Below, piece by piece: positions 1 through 10,108 of a stretch of DNA of 18,444 bases. The first letter of the stretch is position 1. The number at the start of each line of letters is the position of its first letter. The position numbers and the translations under genes were made by a program. Origin of the DNA: Pseudomonadota bacterium (GTDB lineage: Bacteria; BMS3Abin14); the NCBI GenBank assembly GCA_016937135.1, contig JAFGWO010000168.1, positions 1-18,444 on the forward strand. The letters are read 5' to 3'. A model generated the notes under the pieces. The model saw only the letters and a program-made list of their open reading frames with translations, was not told the origin of the DNA and did no database searches.

Positions 1-44
1 CGGGTGATTTCAAATGCTTGGGCAAGGATAAGATCAAACACCTT

Positions 45-1332
<1,288 letters not shown>

Positions 1333-1390
1333 GGAATCCCTGTTTCCGGGGGAGGATTTTTCCCGGATGCCGATGCCAAAGGAGGAGACC

Positions 1391-1723
1391 ATGTTTACAG
1401 GTACAGCCTACGCTGCAGGACAGTCCGCGGGGGGACCCAGCGGCCTGTCGGCTTTCATGCCCATCATCATCCTTTTCGTGATCTTTTACTTCATTCTCAT
1501 CCGTCCCCAGCAGAAGCGGGCCAAGGAACACCAGTCGACACTGGATGCCTTGAAATCGGGCGACACCGTGATAACCACCGGCGGCATCTACGGGACCATC
1601 GTCAGGATCGACGGACAGGTTGTGACCCTCCAGTGCTCGGACAAGGTCCGGATCAAGATCACCAAGAAAGCGATCTCCGGAAAGGTTGATCCATCGGCCC
1701 TGGCGGGGGGGGAAGAACAGTAA
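1391..1723 (+). CDS. yajC: Sec translocon accessory subunit YajC
   Basis: This is a small inner-membrane protein that associates with SecD and SecF in the holotranslocon and aids protein export. The product is 110 residues, typical of YajC. A short Gly/Ser/Ala-rich N-terminus is followed by one membrane helix (about residues 22-37). Next comes the family hallmark RPQQKR (38-43) and a cytoplasmic domain with LKSGDTVITTGGIYG. The ATG at 1391 has a strong GGAGGAG ribosome site at 1381-1387. An upstream extension in the same frame would overlap the end of tgt and lacks family character, so it was not used. The gene sits between tgt and secD as in many proteobacteria and is probably co-transcribed with both. 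No anomaly was seen. Confidence 0.96.
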   Translation: MFTGTAYAAGQSAGGPSGLSAFMPIIILFVIFYFILIRPQQKRAKEHQSTLDALKSGDTVITTGGIYGTIVRIDGQVVTLQCSDKVRIKITKKAISGKVDPSALAGGEEQ

Positions 1724-1757
1724 AAACCTTTGGGTCAATTCGTTTCTGGGAGGAAAG

Positions 1758-3332
1758 ATGCGCGCCCGAGTAAAGACCAAACTCATCATCGTCCTGGTGG
1801 TCATCATTGGAGCCCTTGTGGCCATCACCCCGTCCTTGACCGATTCCCTGCCCGGCTGGTGGAAAAAAATCCTTCCGTCCAAGGCGGTTCAGCTTGGCCT
1901 GGATCTGAAGGGCGGCATGGAGCTGCTTCTGGAAGTCCAGGTTGAGGAAGCGGTGAACAACGCCCTCAATCGCTACGCCAGCGACCTCAAGACGGTCATG
2001 AGGGAAAAGAACATCAGGATCCGGAGTGCGGAAACGACAGGCTTTAACCGCCTCATCCTCGAGGTCGGAAGGGACAAATACCGGGATGAGGCCGCCGCCA
2101 TCCTGAGGGAGGAATTCCCGGGCATCGATGTGTCCGAGGAGTCCGAGACGACACTCGCCCTGAGCTTCCCCGATGAGGAGATCGAAAGGCTTCAGGAAAA
2201 TTCGGTGGTGCAGGCTCTTGAGACCATCCGGAGCAGGGTGGATGAATTCGGGGTCACGGAGCCGACCATTCTCAGGCAGGGCGAAAGGCGGATCCTCATC
2301 CAGCTCCCCGGCATCGATGATCCCCAGCGGGCCATCGACCTGGTCAAAAGGACGGCTGTCCTGAGGTTCATGCTGGTCGATGAAGGGGCGTCGGTTGACA
2401 ATGTCCCCACGGGAGATGTGGTGCTTTACGGCAAGGAATACGACCCCGCCACCAAAAGGGTCACCAGGACACCCTATGTCCTGAGGGATCGGGTCATGCT
2501 GACGGGCGACACCATCAAGGATGCCAGGGTCCGCTATGATTCCCAGTTCGGAAGGCCCTACGTTTCCCTCGAATTCGACAAAATCGGAGCGAGGATATTC
2601 GAACAGGTTACCGCGGAGAACGTCAACCGGCGTTTGGCCATCGTCCTTGACGAAAATGTCTATTCCGCTCCCACCATCAGGGAGAGGATCGCCGGGGGCA
2701 GTGCCGAGATAACGGGGGATTTTACCCCTGACGAGGCGGCTGACCTGGCAATCGTCCTCCGCGCGGGTTCTCTCCCGGCCTCGGTGCAGGTCCTTCAGAA
2801 GTGGACCGTGAGCCCCACCCTGGGAACCGATTCCATCCGGAAGGGCCTGATGTCAATTGCCCTGGGCTTCGTTGTGGTCATCCTTTTCATGATCTTCTAC
2901 TTCCGGTACAGCGGCATCGTGGCCAATGTCGCGCTGATTCTGAATCTTCTGGTCATCATGGCGGTTCTCGCCCTCTTCCAGGCTACCCTGACCCTGCCCG
3001 GCATCGCCGGGATCGTCCTCACCATCGGCATGGCCGTGGATGCCAATGTGCTCATCTTCGAGAGGATCAAGGAGGAACAGCGCACGGGGAAGACGGTACG
3101 GGCGGCCATCGAGGCGGGCTACAGCAAGGCTTTCCTCACCATCGTCGATGCCAATATAACCACCCTGATCGCGGCGCTGGTTCTCTTCCAGTTCGGGACC
3201 GGCCAGGTCAAGGGGTTCGCGGTTACCCTGACCATAGGGGTGATTACCAGCATGTTCACGGCCATTTTCGTCACCAGGACTATTTTCGAGGCCTGGCTGG
3301 AAAACCGGAAGATCGAGAAGCTGAGCATCTAA
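1758..3332 (+). CDS. secD: Protein translocase subunit SecD
   Basis: SecD is an inner-membrane RND-family protein. With SecF it uses the proton gradient to pull secreted polypeptides through SecYEG from the periplasmic side. The product is 524 residues. An N-terminal membrane helix (about 7-26) is followed by the GLDLKGGMELLLEV motif opening the first periplasmic domain. A large periplasmic region comes next, and the C-terminal half holds a bundle of about five helices. The family signature GMAVDANVLIFERIKEE carries Asp428, the position linked to proton coupling in SecD. The ATG at 1758 has an adjacent GGGAGG ribosome site. An in-frame start at 1686 would overlap yajC and is less likely. The yajC spacing is 34 bases and the secF spacing 19, so these are one transcription unit. 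Confidence 0.97.
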   Translation: MRARVKTKLIIVLVVIIGALVAITPSLTDSLPGWWKKILPSKAVQLGLDLKGGMELLLEVQVEEAVNNALNRYASDLKTVMREKNIRIRSAETTGFNRLILEVGRDKYRDEAAAILREEFPGIDVSEESETTLALSFPDEEIERLQENSVVQALETIRSRVDEFGVTEPTILRQGERRILIQLPGIDDPQRAIDLVKRTAVLRFMLVDEGASVDNVPTGDVVLYGKEYDPATKRVTRTPYVLRDRVMLTGDTIKDARVRYDSQFGRPYVSLEFDKIGARIFEQVTAENVNRRLAIVLDENVYSAPTIRERIAGGSAEITGDFTPDEAADLAIVLRAGSLPASVQVLQKWTVSPTLGTDSIRKGLMSIALGFVVVILFMIFYFRYSGIVANVALILNLLVIMAVLALFQATLTLPGIAGIVLTIGMAVDANVLIFERIKEEQRTGKTVRAAIEAGYSKAFLTIVDANITTLIAALVLFQFGTGQVKGFAVTLTIGVITSMFTAIFVTRTIFEAWLENRKIEKLSI

Positions 3333-3351
3333 GAAGCGGAGGCGGACTTTA

Positions 3352-4269
3352 ATGGATTTCGTGAGACCGGATATCAATTTCGATTTCATCGGGAAAAGAC
3401 GGATCGCCATGATCCTTTCCCTGATCGCTATTCTCTTGGGTGTCGGGTCCCTGGTCCTGAAGGGGGGGCCCCTTTACGGCATCGATTTCGCCGGGGGAAC
3501 CCTGGTCCAGGTCCGCTTCTCCCAGGCCCCGGGGATAGGCGACGTCCGGGATGTCCTTTCCGGAAAAGGGATGGGATCGGCCGTGATCCAGTCGCAGGGG
3601 GAGGAGGCCATCGCCGTCCGCGTCAAGAGCGAGGAAGGCCAGTCGGAAACCATCTCGGATGAGGTCTTTTCCGTGATCTCCGAAGGGTTCCCGGAACTGG
3701 AGCCCTCCCTCGAGCTGGTGGAAATGGTGGGGCCCCAGGTGGGGGCCGACCTTCGCCGCAAGGGTATACTTTCCCTTGTTTACGCCATTCTCGGGATCCT
3801 CCTTTACATCACTCTGCGCTTCCAGTTCCGGTTTGCCCTGGGCGCCGTCGCGGCCCTTGTCCACGACGTGCTGATCACCGTGGGGGTTTTCTCCATCATG
3901 GGGATCGAGTTCACACTTCCCATTATCGCGGCGGTCCTGACCATCATCGGGTATTCCCTGAACGACACCATCGTCGTCTTCGACCGCATCCGTGAAAACA
4001 TAAGAAGGCATCCGAAGGAAAAGCTGGCAACCGTCGTCAATGAGAGCATCAACCAGACCCTGAGCCGCACCATCCTGACCTCCGGAACGACCTTGCTGGT
4101 CGTTTTCTGCCTTTTCCTTTTCGGCGGGAAGGTGATCCACGATTTTTCCTTCGCCCTCCTCATCGGGATCATGGTGGGCACCTATTCCTCCATATTTATC
4201 GCCAGTCCCGTCCTCCTTTTGGGAGGAAAAGGAGAATCCGCCTCAAGGACCTCCATCCGCCAGGCGTGA
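3352..4269 (+). CDS. secF: Protein translocase subunit SecF
   Basis: SecF is the partner of SecD in the same membrane complex. The product is 305 residues, normal for stand-alone SecF. An N-terminal helix (about 18-36) is followed by the GIDFAGG motif at 43-49 and a short periplasmic domain. The C-terminal bundle of membrane helices contains the signature GYSLNDTIVVFDRIREN (from residue 200, with Asn204-Asp205). The ATG has GGAGG at 3338-3342, nine bases upstream. SecD and SecF are separate genes here, not the fused SecDF seen in Bacillus. The cluster ends here: the next gene, recJ, follows a 240-base spacer containing a decayed repeat copy. Confidence 0.97.
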   Translation: MDFVRPDINFDFIGKRRIAMILSLIAILLGVGSLVLKGGPLYGIDFAGGTLVQVRFSQAPGIGDVRDVLSGKGMGSAVIQSQGEEAIAVRVKSEEGQSETISDEVFSVISEGFPELEPSLELVEMVGPQVGADLRRKGILSLVYAILGILLYITLRFQFRFALGAVAALVHDVLITVGVFSIMGIEFTLPIIAAVLTIIGYSLNDTIVVFDRIRENIRRHPKEKLATVVNESINQTLSRTILTSGTTLLVVFCLFLFGGKVIHDFSFALLIGIMVGTYSSIFIASPVLLLGGKGESASRTSIRQA

Positions 4270-4295
4270 TTTTGTGTTGCACCTGACTCCCGGCC

Positions 4296-4383
4296 GCGCC
4301 CCACACGGGGCGCCCGGATCCAGGACCGGCATCGCAAGGCATGGATTCGTGAGGAAAGGCAAAGCCACGTTTTTCCCTCTCCG
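4296..4383 (+). repeat. Dispersed four-hairpin repeat, copy 2 (decayed)
   Basis: This stretch aligns with the first two thirds of the repeat: a GCGCCCC...GGGGCGC arm pair, CGGATC, GTGAGGAAAGGCAAA and TTTTTCCCTCTCC. The last hairpin is not recognisable. In the second stem the left arm reads GGATCCA and the right arm TGGATTC, which still pair over 7 bp with one G-T pair. The base changes from the other copies are therefore partly compensatory. It lies in the secF-recJ spacer. Confidence 0.7.
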
Positions 4384-4509
4384 CCAACCTGTGAATGCTG
4401 GTTTCCCGGATGCCGGGACTGTAAGATCCGAGGTTTGAGAATAATCTCCCGCTGGGGCCGAAAGGTTCAAAGGTCCTTGTGAGCGGGTTTGGGGGCCGGA
4501 TGTTTTTTC
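4384..4509. other. Rest of the secF-recJ spacer
   Basis: This spacer beyond repeat copy 2 contains a small hairpin, CCCGG-ATG-CCGGG, at about 4407-4419 that lacks a T-tract. No gene, convincing promoter or terminator was seen. Confidence 0.4.
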
Positions 4510-6243
4510 ATGAGCGCTGACCGAAAAAAATGGGTCCTCCGTTCCCAGGACCCTGAAAAATCGGGGATCCTCGCCCGATTCCTTCGAACTACCCCTCTCG
4601 TTGGACAGATCCTCCTGAACCGGGGAATAAGCGACCATGAGGAAGCCTCCCGCTTTTTAGGGTGCCGCCTCGATGATTTGACGGATCCTTTCCTCTTCAA
4701 GGGAATGGCGCAGGCTGTCGAGCGCATCCGGACAGCCCTTGAGCAGGGGGAAAAGATCCTTGTTTACGGGGATTACGACGTGGACGGGGTCACAGCGACC
4801 TCCCTCATCCTCCTTTTTCTAAGGGATTTGGGGGTTTCCGCCTGGTTCTATATCCCCAAGCGGGTTGAGGAAGGGTACGGCGTCAACAAGGACAGCCTCC
4901 GGAAATTCAGGGAAATGGGGATCAGCCTGGTCATCACCGTGGACTGCGGGATCTCATCCGTCGAAGAGGTCGCTTTCGCCCGGACCATTGGAATGGATGT
5001 GATTGTCACCGACCACCACGAACCACCCTCGGTCCTTCCGGCGGCCGCCGCGATCGTCAACCCCTTGCAGGAAGGTTGTAACTTTCCCTTCAAGTTCCTC
5101 TCAGGGGTAGGTCTTGCCTTTTACCTTGTAGCCGGACTTAGAAAGGGTCTCAGGGAAAACGGTTTTTTCGCAAACAGACAGGAACCTTCCCTCCTGGATT
5201 TTCTCGATCTCGTGGCTGTGGGCACCATCGCGGATATAGTCCCCCTTTCGGGGATCAACCGGATCCTCGTAAAGGCAGGGCTCGGGCAGATAAACAGGAA
5301 TCCGAGGCTCGGGCTGAAGACCCTCCTGAAGGTCTGCGGCGTGGATGAGGGAAAAGTGGAGTCTTCCACTGTCGCTTTTCGCATCGCGCCCAAGATCAAC
5401 GCGGCGGGCCGTCTTTCCGATGCGGGAGCCGGCGTTCGGCTGCTCACCACCGACTCCATCACCGATGCCGAGACCCTGGCCGGTTACCTTGATGTAGAAA
5501 ACGTGGAACGCCAGCGCATCGAGGAGAGGATCCACCTGGAGGCGGAGGACCAGATCCGGTCCTGCGGCTACCTGGAGGGGAGGAAAAGCCTTGTCCTTTC
5601 CTCTCCCCAATGGCACCCCGGGGTTGTGGGGATTGTGGCCTCGCGGCTGACGGAGCGGTATTTCCGCCCCACGGTCCTCCTTTGCCTGGAGAACGGGGTC
5701 TATAAAGGGTCCGCAAGGGGGATCCCCGGCTTTCACCTTTATCAGGGACTGTCCCTGTGCAGGGACCTGCTCCTGGAATTCGGGGGACACAAGTACGCCG
5801 CGGGAGTCAGGATGGACCCGGCCAATGTGGATGAATTCCGCGAACGTTTCGAGAAGGTGGTGACAGAAACGGTTTCAGAGGATGATTTCGTCCCTGTCCT
5901 GACCCTGGACGCCCCGGTTGGCCTCGAGGAGCTTCAGGTGGAGAGCGTGGCCAGGTTCCAGGAGCTGTCTCCCTTCGGCGCGGGCAATCCTGATCCGGTT
6001 CTCCTTATTGAAAATGTTGAAATATCCCAGGCCAGGGTTGTGGGAAGACGGCATCTCAGTTTTCAGGTCAGGCAAAATGGTTCCACGATCAGCGCCATCG
6101 CGTTCCGGATGGCCGACGAACTGGAAAATCTTGCGCCCCGGATGGATCTGGCTGCGGTGCCGGAAATCCAGTCCTGGCACGGTACCAGCAGCGTGCGGCT
6201 TCGGGTAAGGGGGATGAGGGCGGCGGCAAATCCTGCCGTCTAG
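4510..6243 (+). CDS. recJ: Single-stranded-DNA-specific exonuclease RecJ
   Basis: RecJ is a 5'-3' single-strand DNA exonuclease that acts in recombinational repair, mismatch repair and base excision repair. From ATG 4510 the product is 577 residues, the E. coli length. Visible motifs of the DHH phosphoesterase fold are GDYDVDG with Asp88, Asp90 and Asp92, VDCGISS, and the eponymous DHH at 168-170. The DHHA1 region carries GGH at 425-427, followed by the C-terminal OB-like domain with FGAGNP. A TTG at 4489 in the same frame would add seven residues and cannot be excluded; no strong ribosome site decides between them. recJ after secDF is a common deltaproteobacterial order. No defect in the catalytic motifs was seen. 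Confidence 0.96.
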   Translation: MSADRKKWVLRSQDPEKSGILARFLRTTPLVGQILLNRGISDHEEASRFLGCRLDDLTDPFLFKGMAQAVERIRTALEQGEKILVYGDYDVDGVTATSLILLFLRDLGVSAWFYIPKRVEEGYGVNKDSLRKFREMGISLVITVDCGISSVEEVAFARTIGMDVIVTDHHEPPSVLPAAAAIVNPLQEGCNFPFKFLSGVGLAFYLVAGLRKGLRENGFFANRQEPSLLDFLDLVAVGTIADIVPLSGINRILVKAGLGQINRNPRLGLKTLLKVCGVDEGKVESSTVAFRIAPKINAAGRLSDAGAGVRLLTTDSITDAETLAGYLDVENVERQRIEERIHLEAEDQIRSCGYLEGRKSLVLSSPQWHPGVVGIVASRLTERYFRPTVLLCLENGVYKGSARGIPGFHLYQGLSLCRDLLLEFGGHKYAAGVRMDPANVDEFRERFEKVVTETVSEDDFVPVLTLDAPVGLEELQVESVARFQELSPFGAGNPDPVLLIENVEISQARVVGRRHLSFQVRQNGSTISAIAFRMADELENLAPRMDLAAVPEIQSWHGTSSVRLRVRGMRAAANPAV

Positions 6244-6460
6244 CACTTTTCCGCCCAACCCACCGCGCAAGGAACGGGCGTCCCTGATTTTCCTGAATCC
6301 TTATTCCCCGATCCTCAATCATCCATTCCCCATCTGAATTTGCCCCTGTCCTCAAAAATCCGATTGAGTTAATGTTATTATTGTCCCTGATCCATGGTGG
6401 GCGGATTTCAATGGTTTCCGGTCGGCAGAATCATGTTCACTTTTTCCGGAGGGCAAATTC
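6244..6460. other. recJ to nucleotidyltransferase spacer
   Basis: This is a 217-base spacer. The stretch 6355-6400 is more AT-rich than its surroundings and could hold a promoter for the sugar-nucleotide block, but no convincing -35/-10 pair was found. GGAGG at about 6448-6452 is the ribosome site of the next gene. Confidence 0.4.
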
Positions 6461-8956
6461 ATGAAAGCCGTGGTCCTCGCAGGAGGTTTCGGGACAAGAA
6501 TTCAGCCCCTTACGTCGAAGGTCCCCAAGCCCATGCTGCCTCTGATGAACCGTCCCATCCTCGAGTTGATCCTCGAGCGCCTGGACGGGATCGGGGTGGA
6601 AGAGATCTCCCTTCTCCTTTATTTCATGCCCGAGAGGATCCGGGACCACTTCGAAAACACCTGGAGGGGAAAAGCCTCCCTCCGGTTCATTGTTCCCGAT
6701 GGCGATTACGGGACGGCGGGTTCCATAAAGTTTGCCGAAAAGGGGATCGATGACACCTTCCTTGTCATGAGCGGGGATCTGGTGACGGATTTTGATCTTT
6801 TCCCTTCGCTGGAATTTCATAAGAGCAGGGCCTCCCTCGCTACCATCGTCCTCACTTCCGTCACCAACCCCCTGCAGTTCGGGGTGGTCATCGCCGACGA
6901 AAAGGGGAGGATCAAGAGCTTTCTGGAAAAGCCGAGCTGGGGTGAGGTGGTTAGTGACACCATCAATACGGGGATCTATATCCTGGAACCTGAAGTTTTC
7001 CGGGAAATCCCGGAGGGGAAGCCTTTCGATTTTTCCAAGGACCTTTTCCCCAAGCTGCTGAAGGGGGGGAAACCCCTTTTCGCGCACAAGGCTCAGGGGT
7101 ACTGGAAGGATGTCGGGAACCCGGAATCCTACAGGAGCGTCCATAAGGATGCCTTTCTTGGGAGAGTGAAGATTCCCTTCCCGGGGGAAGCGGTGAAGGC
7201 GGGGTCCGGGACGGTGTGGCTTGCGGAAGGGGCGAAAGTCCTCAAAGGGGCAAGGATAAGCGGGACGGTGGCCCTGGGCGGGGGTGTCCGCCTTCCCCGC
7301 GGGCAATACTCCGATACCATTTTCGGGGAAGGGTGCCGGATAGCCCCGGGGAGCCGGATCGAATCCTCGGTCATCTGGAGCGGGGTCACCATCGGCGGGA
7401 GGTGCAACCTCAAAAACGCGGTCATCTGCGACAAGGCCCGGCTGGGGGATGGCGTGTTCATACCGGAGGGCGCCATTATCGCCTCCGACTGCATCCTGGA
7501 AGACGGGGTGTCTGTGGAAAGGGATATTTCCCTCTGGCCGGGGAAAAGGGTCGAGGAGGGATCGGTCCTCACCTCCAACCTGATATGGGGCGACAGGTGG
7601 AGGGCGAGTCTTTTCGAAGGAAATGTAGTCTCCGGCCAGACCAACGTCGAGATGAGCACCGTCTTCACGGCGAGGCTGGGGGAAGCCTACGGAAGCGTCC
7701 TCCCTGAAGCCAGCCGGGTATTAGTGAGCCGGGACGGGCACCGGGCCTCGAGGATGTTTAAAAGGGCTTTTCTCGGGGGGGTCCTCTCCACAGGGGTCAG
7801 CGCCTTTGACATCCGACACAACCCCCTCCCTTTAATGAGATACAAACTGACAACATTCGGGGAGGTCGGCGGGGTTCATTTCCGGCAGGATCCCGATGAT
7901 GAATCCAAAACACAGGTACTTTTCTACAACGGACACGGTTATCCCCTTCCTGACGAGACCGCCAAAGCCCTGGAACGGGTCTTTTTCAGGGAGAAATTCC
8001 GGCGCAGCCACTTTTCCGATGTAGGGACCATCTATGAAATGCCTCTGGCCCTGGAATATTACAGGGAGGGGTTTGTCAAGAAAGTTTCGGCGGACCTGTT
8101 GAAGGAAAGAGGGTTTTCGGTGGTGCTGGACCTCGCCCATGGACCGACCTCCAGCATCCTGCCCGTTCTTCTCACAGAACTGGGATGCGATACGGTTGTG
8201 TTAAACGCCCATACGGAGGATAAAAAACGGTCCTCCTCACTATCGGGGATAAAGGCATCCCTCACGAGGGTTGGCAGGATCGTCAGGACCCTCAAGGCCG
8301 ATATGGGTTTTTATATTTCTCCCTCGGGAGAGCGCCTTTATCTGGTCGACGACAAAGGTCGGCCGCAGCCTTCCCATATGGTTCTTCTCTTTGTCCTCGA
8401 ACTTCTTGCTCGATCAGGTGGCCGCGCAAAGCCAAAGGCGTTTCTTCCCGTTCAGGCCCCAATGATCGCGGCTGGAAAGATCGACGGATTGACCCTGAAT
8501 TCCGGAAGGATCGCCAGATTATCCCCTGAGACATTTCGCAAAAATGACCTTATCGCCTCGGTTAACGGAGAATTTGCCTTCACGCGGTTCCAGCCTCACT
8601 GGGACGCCATGTTTGCTGTGGCCTGCATCCTGGAGATGGTGGCAAGGCAAGAGGGGCAGCAAGTGTCGAAGATCTTTGACGGGCTTCCCCGGACCTATTA
8701 CCATTTTGTGACCACCGTATGCCCCGCCGAGGCCAAAGGGAAGCTGATGCGGAATTTCCGGGAAGCCTTCAACGGTCATGAGCTTTCCTTCGAGGACGGG
8801 GTCAAGGTGGATCTGCCGGAAGGCTGGATCCTTCTGTCGCCTGACCTTTACGGTCCGACTGTGAGCCTCTACGTGGAGGCCGGCGACAGGGATTCCGCCA
8901 GGAGACTTTTCGACCCATGGAGGCGACGTGTCAGGCGTTGGGCGCTGGAAAGGTGA
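6461..8956 (+). CDS. NDP-sugar pyrophosphorylase fused to degenerate phosphohexomutase
   Basis: The product is 831 residues with three parts. Residues 1-235 form a nucleotidyltransferase domain, with GGFGTR at 8-13, PKPM at 22-25 and a metal-binding Asp106 in SGDLVTDFD. It should join a sugar 1-phosphate to an NTP, releasing pyrophosphate. Residues about 245-380 are hexapeptide-type left-handed beta-helix repeats. Residues about 385-831 match the phosphoglucomutase/phosphomannomutase fold, but two active-site loops are degenerate. GGVHFRQDP stands where TASHNP with the phosphoserine is expected, and SPSGERLYLV stands where DGDxDR should bind magnesium. Mutase activity is therefore unlikely. 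Proteins of this layout are usually annotated mannose-1-phosphate guanylyltransferase, but glucose 1-phosphate is equally plausible beside galT and glgA. A paralogue begins at 17087. The architecture is secure; the substrate is not. Confidence 0.88.
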   Translation: MKAVVLAGGFGTRIQPLTSKVPKPMLPLMNRPILELILERLDGIGVEEISLLLYFMPERIRDHFENTWRGKASLRFIVPDGDYGTAGSIKFAEKGIDDTFLVMSGDLVTDFDLFPSLEFHKSRASLATIVLTSVTNPLQFGVVIADEKGRIKSFLEKPSWGEVVSDTINTGIYILEPEVFREIPEGKPFDFSKDLFPKLLKGGKPLFAHKAQGYWKDVGNPESYRSVHKDAFLGRVKIPFPGEAVKAGSGTVWLAEGAKVLKGARISGTVALGGGVRLPRGQYSDTIFGEGCRIAPGSRIESSVIWSGVTIGGRCNLKNAVICDKARLGDGVFIPEGAIIASDCILEDGVSVERDISLWPGKRVEEGSVLTSNLIWGDRWRASLFEGNVVSGQTNVEMSTVFTARLGEAYGSVLPEASRVLVSRDGHRASRMFKRAFLGGVLSTGVSAFDIRHNPLPLMRYKLTTFGEVGGVHFRQDPDDESKTQVLFYNGHGYPLPDETAKALERVFFREKFRRSHFSDVGTIYEMPLALEYYREGFVKKVSADLLKERGFSVVLDLAHGPTSSILPVLLTELGCDTVVLNAHTEDKKRSSSLSGIKASLTRVGRIVRTLKADMGFYISPSGERLYLVDDKGRPQPSHMVLLFVLELLARSGGRAKPKAFLPVQAPMIAAGKIDGLTLNSGRIARLSPETFRKNDLIASVNGEFAFTRFQPHWDAMFAVACILEMVARQEGQQVSKIFDGLPRTYYHFVTTVCPAEAKGKLMRNFREAFNGHELSFEDGVKVDLPEGWILLSPDLYGPTVSLYVEAGDRDSARRLFDPWRRRVRRWALER

Positions 8957-9002
8957 AGGGAAGCCGCACCTCGATCAGAGGGTAAAAAAATTCTCCTCGC
9001 GC

Positions 9003-9018
9003 TCCCCTGTTTAGGGGA
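9003..9018. other. Small hairpin ahead of galT
   Basis: TCCCCT-GTTT-AGGGGA is a perfect 6-bp stem with a 4-base loop in the 86-base spacer between the fusion gene and galT. It has no T-tract, so it is not a standard terminator. It could be a weak RNA processing or attenuation element, or chance. Confidence 0.35.
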
Positions 9019-9042
9019 TCTGTCCGCGGCAAAGGGGTATCT

Positions 9043-10080
9043 ATGTCCGAACTGCGTTACGATCCCATGAAGAAGGCGTGGGTCATTATCGCCACCGAAA
9101 GGGGGGTGAGGCCCGTCAATGTGCAGAAGCGGGAACACCTCCGCTCCTGCGCCTCCGAGGCCGCCTGCCCTTTTTGTCCCGGGAATGAAAACCGGACCCC
9201 CCCTGAGATCCTGGCCATCCGCGACCCGGGTAGCCGCCCCAACGGTCCGGGGTGGAGGATCAGGGTGCTTCCCAACAAATTCCCCGCGCTGACCATCGAA
9301 AGTCCCCTGGAGCGGTACGGAGAGGGGATCTACGACGTGGTGTCCGGGTTCGGCGCCCACGAGGTGGTCGTGGAAACCCCCGACAACCTGGAACAGATGG
9401 CTGATTTTTCCGTCGGCCACCTTCAGGATGTGTTCGGGGTATACAGGAGCCGTCTCAGGGACCTCATGAAGGACCAGCGGTTCCGATATATCATGATCTT
9501 CAAGAACCATGGCACCGAAGCCGGGGCCAGTCTTTTTCACAGTCACTCCCAGATTATCGCCCTCCCCGTGACGCCCAACCTGGTGGCTGTGGAGCTGGCC
9601 AGCACCAGGGATTATTTCCAGCTCAAGGAGAGGTGCATGCTGTGCGATATCATCCATCAGGAACTGGAAGATCAGGCGCGCATCGTCCTGGTCGAGGAAA
9701 AATTCATCGTTTTCACCCCCTTTGCCTCCAGCTTTCCCTATGAGCTTCGCGTCGTTCCGAGAAGGCACAGCCACGATTTTTCCCTGGTCGACGATGACAC
9801 GCTGGCCCATCTTGCCTTTGCCATCAAGGAGGTTCTGACCCTGCTCAGGAAAGAGCTTGATGACCCTCCCTTCAATTTGATTCTTCACACGGCGCCCCCC
9901 TTTACCCATCGGGCGGGGAAGCCTTATTACTGGTCCAGCATAGAGAGCGATTTTCACTGGTATCTGGAGCTCGTGCCGCGCCTGACGATGATCGCCGGAT
10001 TCGAATGGGGGACCGGCTTCCAGATCAATCCGACATCACCCGAGGACGCCGCGAGGTTCCTCAGGGAATCGGAAATCTAG
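9043..10080 (+). CDS. galT: GalT-family hexose-1-phosphate nucleotidylyltransferase
   Basis: GalT enzymes of the HIT superfamily move a nucleotidyl group between sugar phosphates through a covalent histidine intermediate; classical GalT converts UDP-glucose plus galactose 1-phosphate. The product is 345 residues. The active-site triad is HSHSQ at 166-170 (E. coli HPHGQ at 164-168), so His168 should be the nucleophile. Zinc ligands are C42-x2-C45 with His106 and His166. A second pair, C198-x2-C201, is typical of some non-enteric GalTs. The ATG has AAAGGGG five bases upstream. No galK, galE or galactose transporter is near; the gene directly precedes glgA. It may instead act on glucose 1-phosphate or ADP-glucose, as the related plant ADP-glucose phosphorylase does. 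The family is sure; the substrate is not. Confidence 0.88.
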   Translation: MSELRYDPMKKAWVIIATERGVRPVNVQKREHLRSCASEAACPFCPGNENRTPPEILAIRDPGSRPNGPGWRIRVLPNKFPALTIESPLERYGEGIYDVVSGFGAHEVVVETPDNLEQMADFSVGHLQDVFGVYRSRLRDLMKDQRFRYIMIFKNHGTEAGASLFHSHSQIIALPVTPNLVAVELASTRDYFQLKERCMLCDIIHQELEDQARIVLVEEKFIVFTPFASSFPYELRVVPRRHSHDFSLVDDDTLAHLAFAIKEVLTLLRKELDDPPFNLILHTAPPFTHRAGKPYYWSSIESDFHWYLELVPRLTMIAGFEWGTGFQINPTSPEDAARFLRESEI

Positions 10081-10108
10081 TTCTTCAAGGGGAGGGGATA
10101 AAAAGACG

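Noticed and set aside
6355..6400. Promoter in the recJ to nucleotidyltransferase spacer
   Set aside because: The segment is AT-rich and has TTGAGT, but no matching -10 hexamer at acceptable spacing was found.
8869..9957. Long minus-strand open frame (362 codons) antisense to galT
   Set aside because: It is antisense to a clear GalT coding region with intact motifs; the composition is that of a GC-rich shadow frame.
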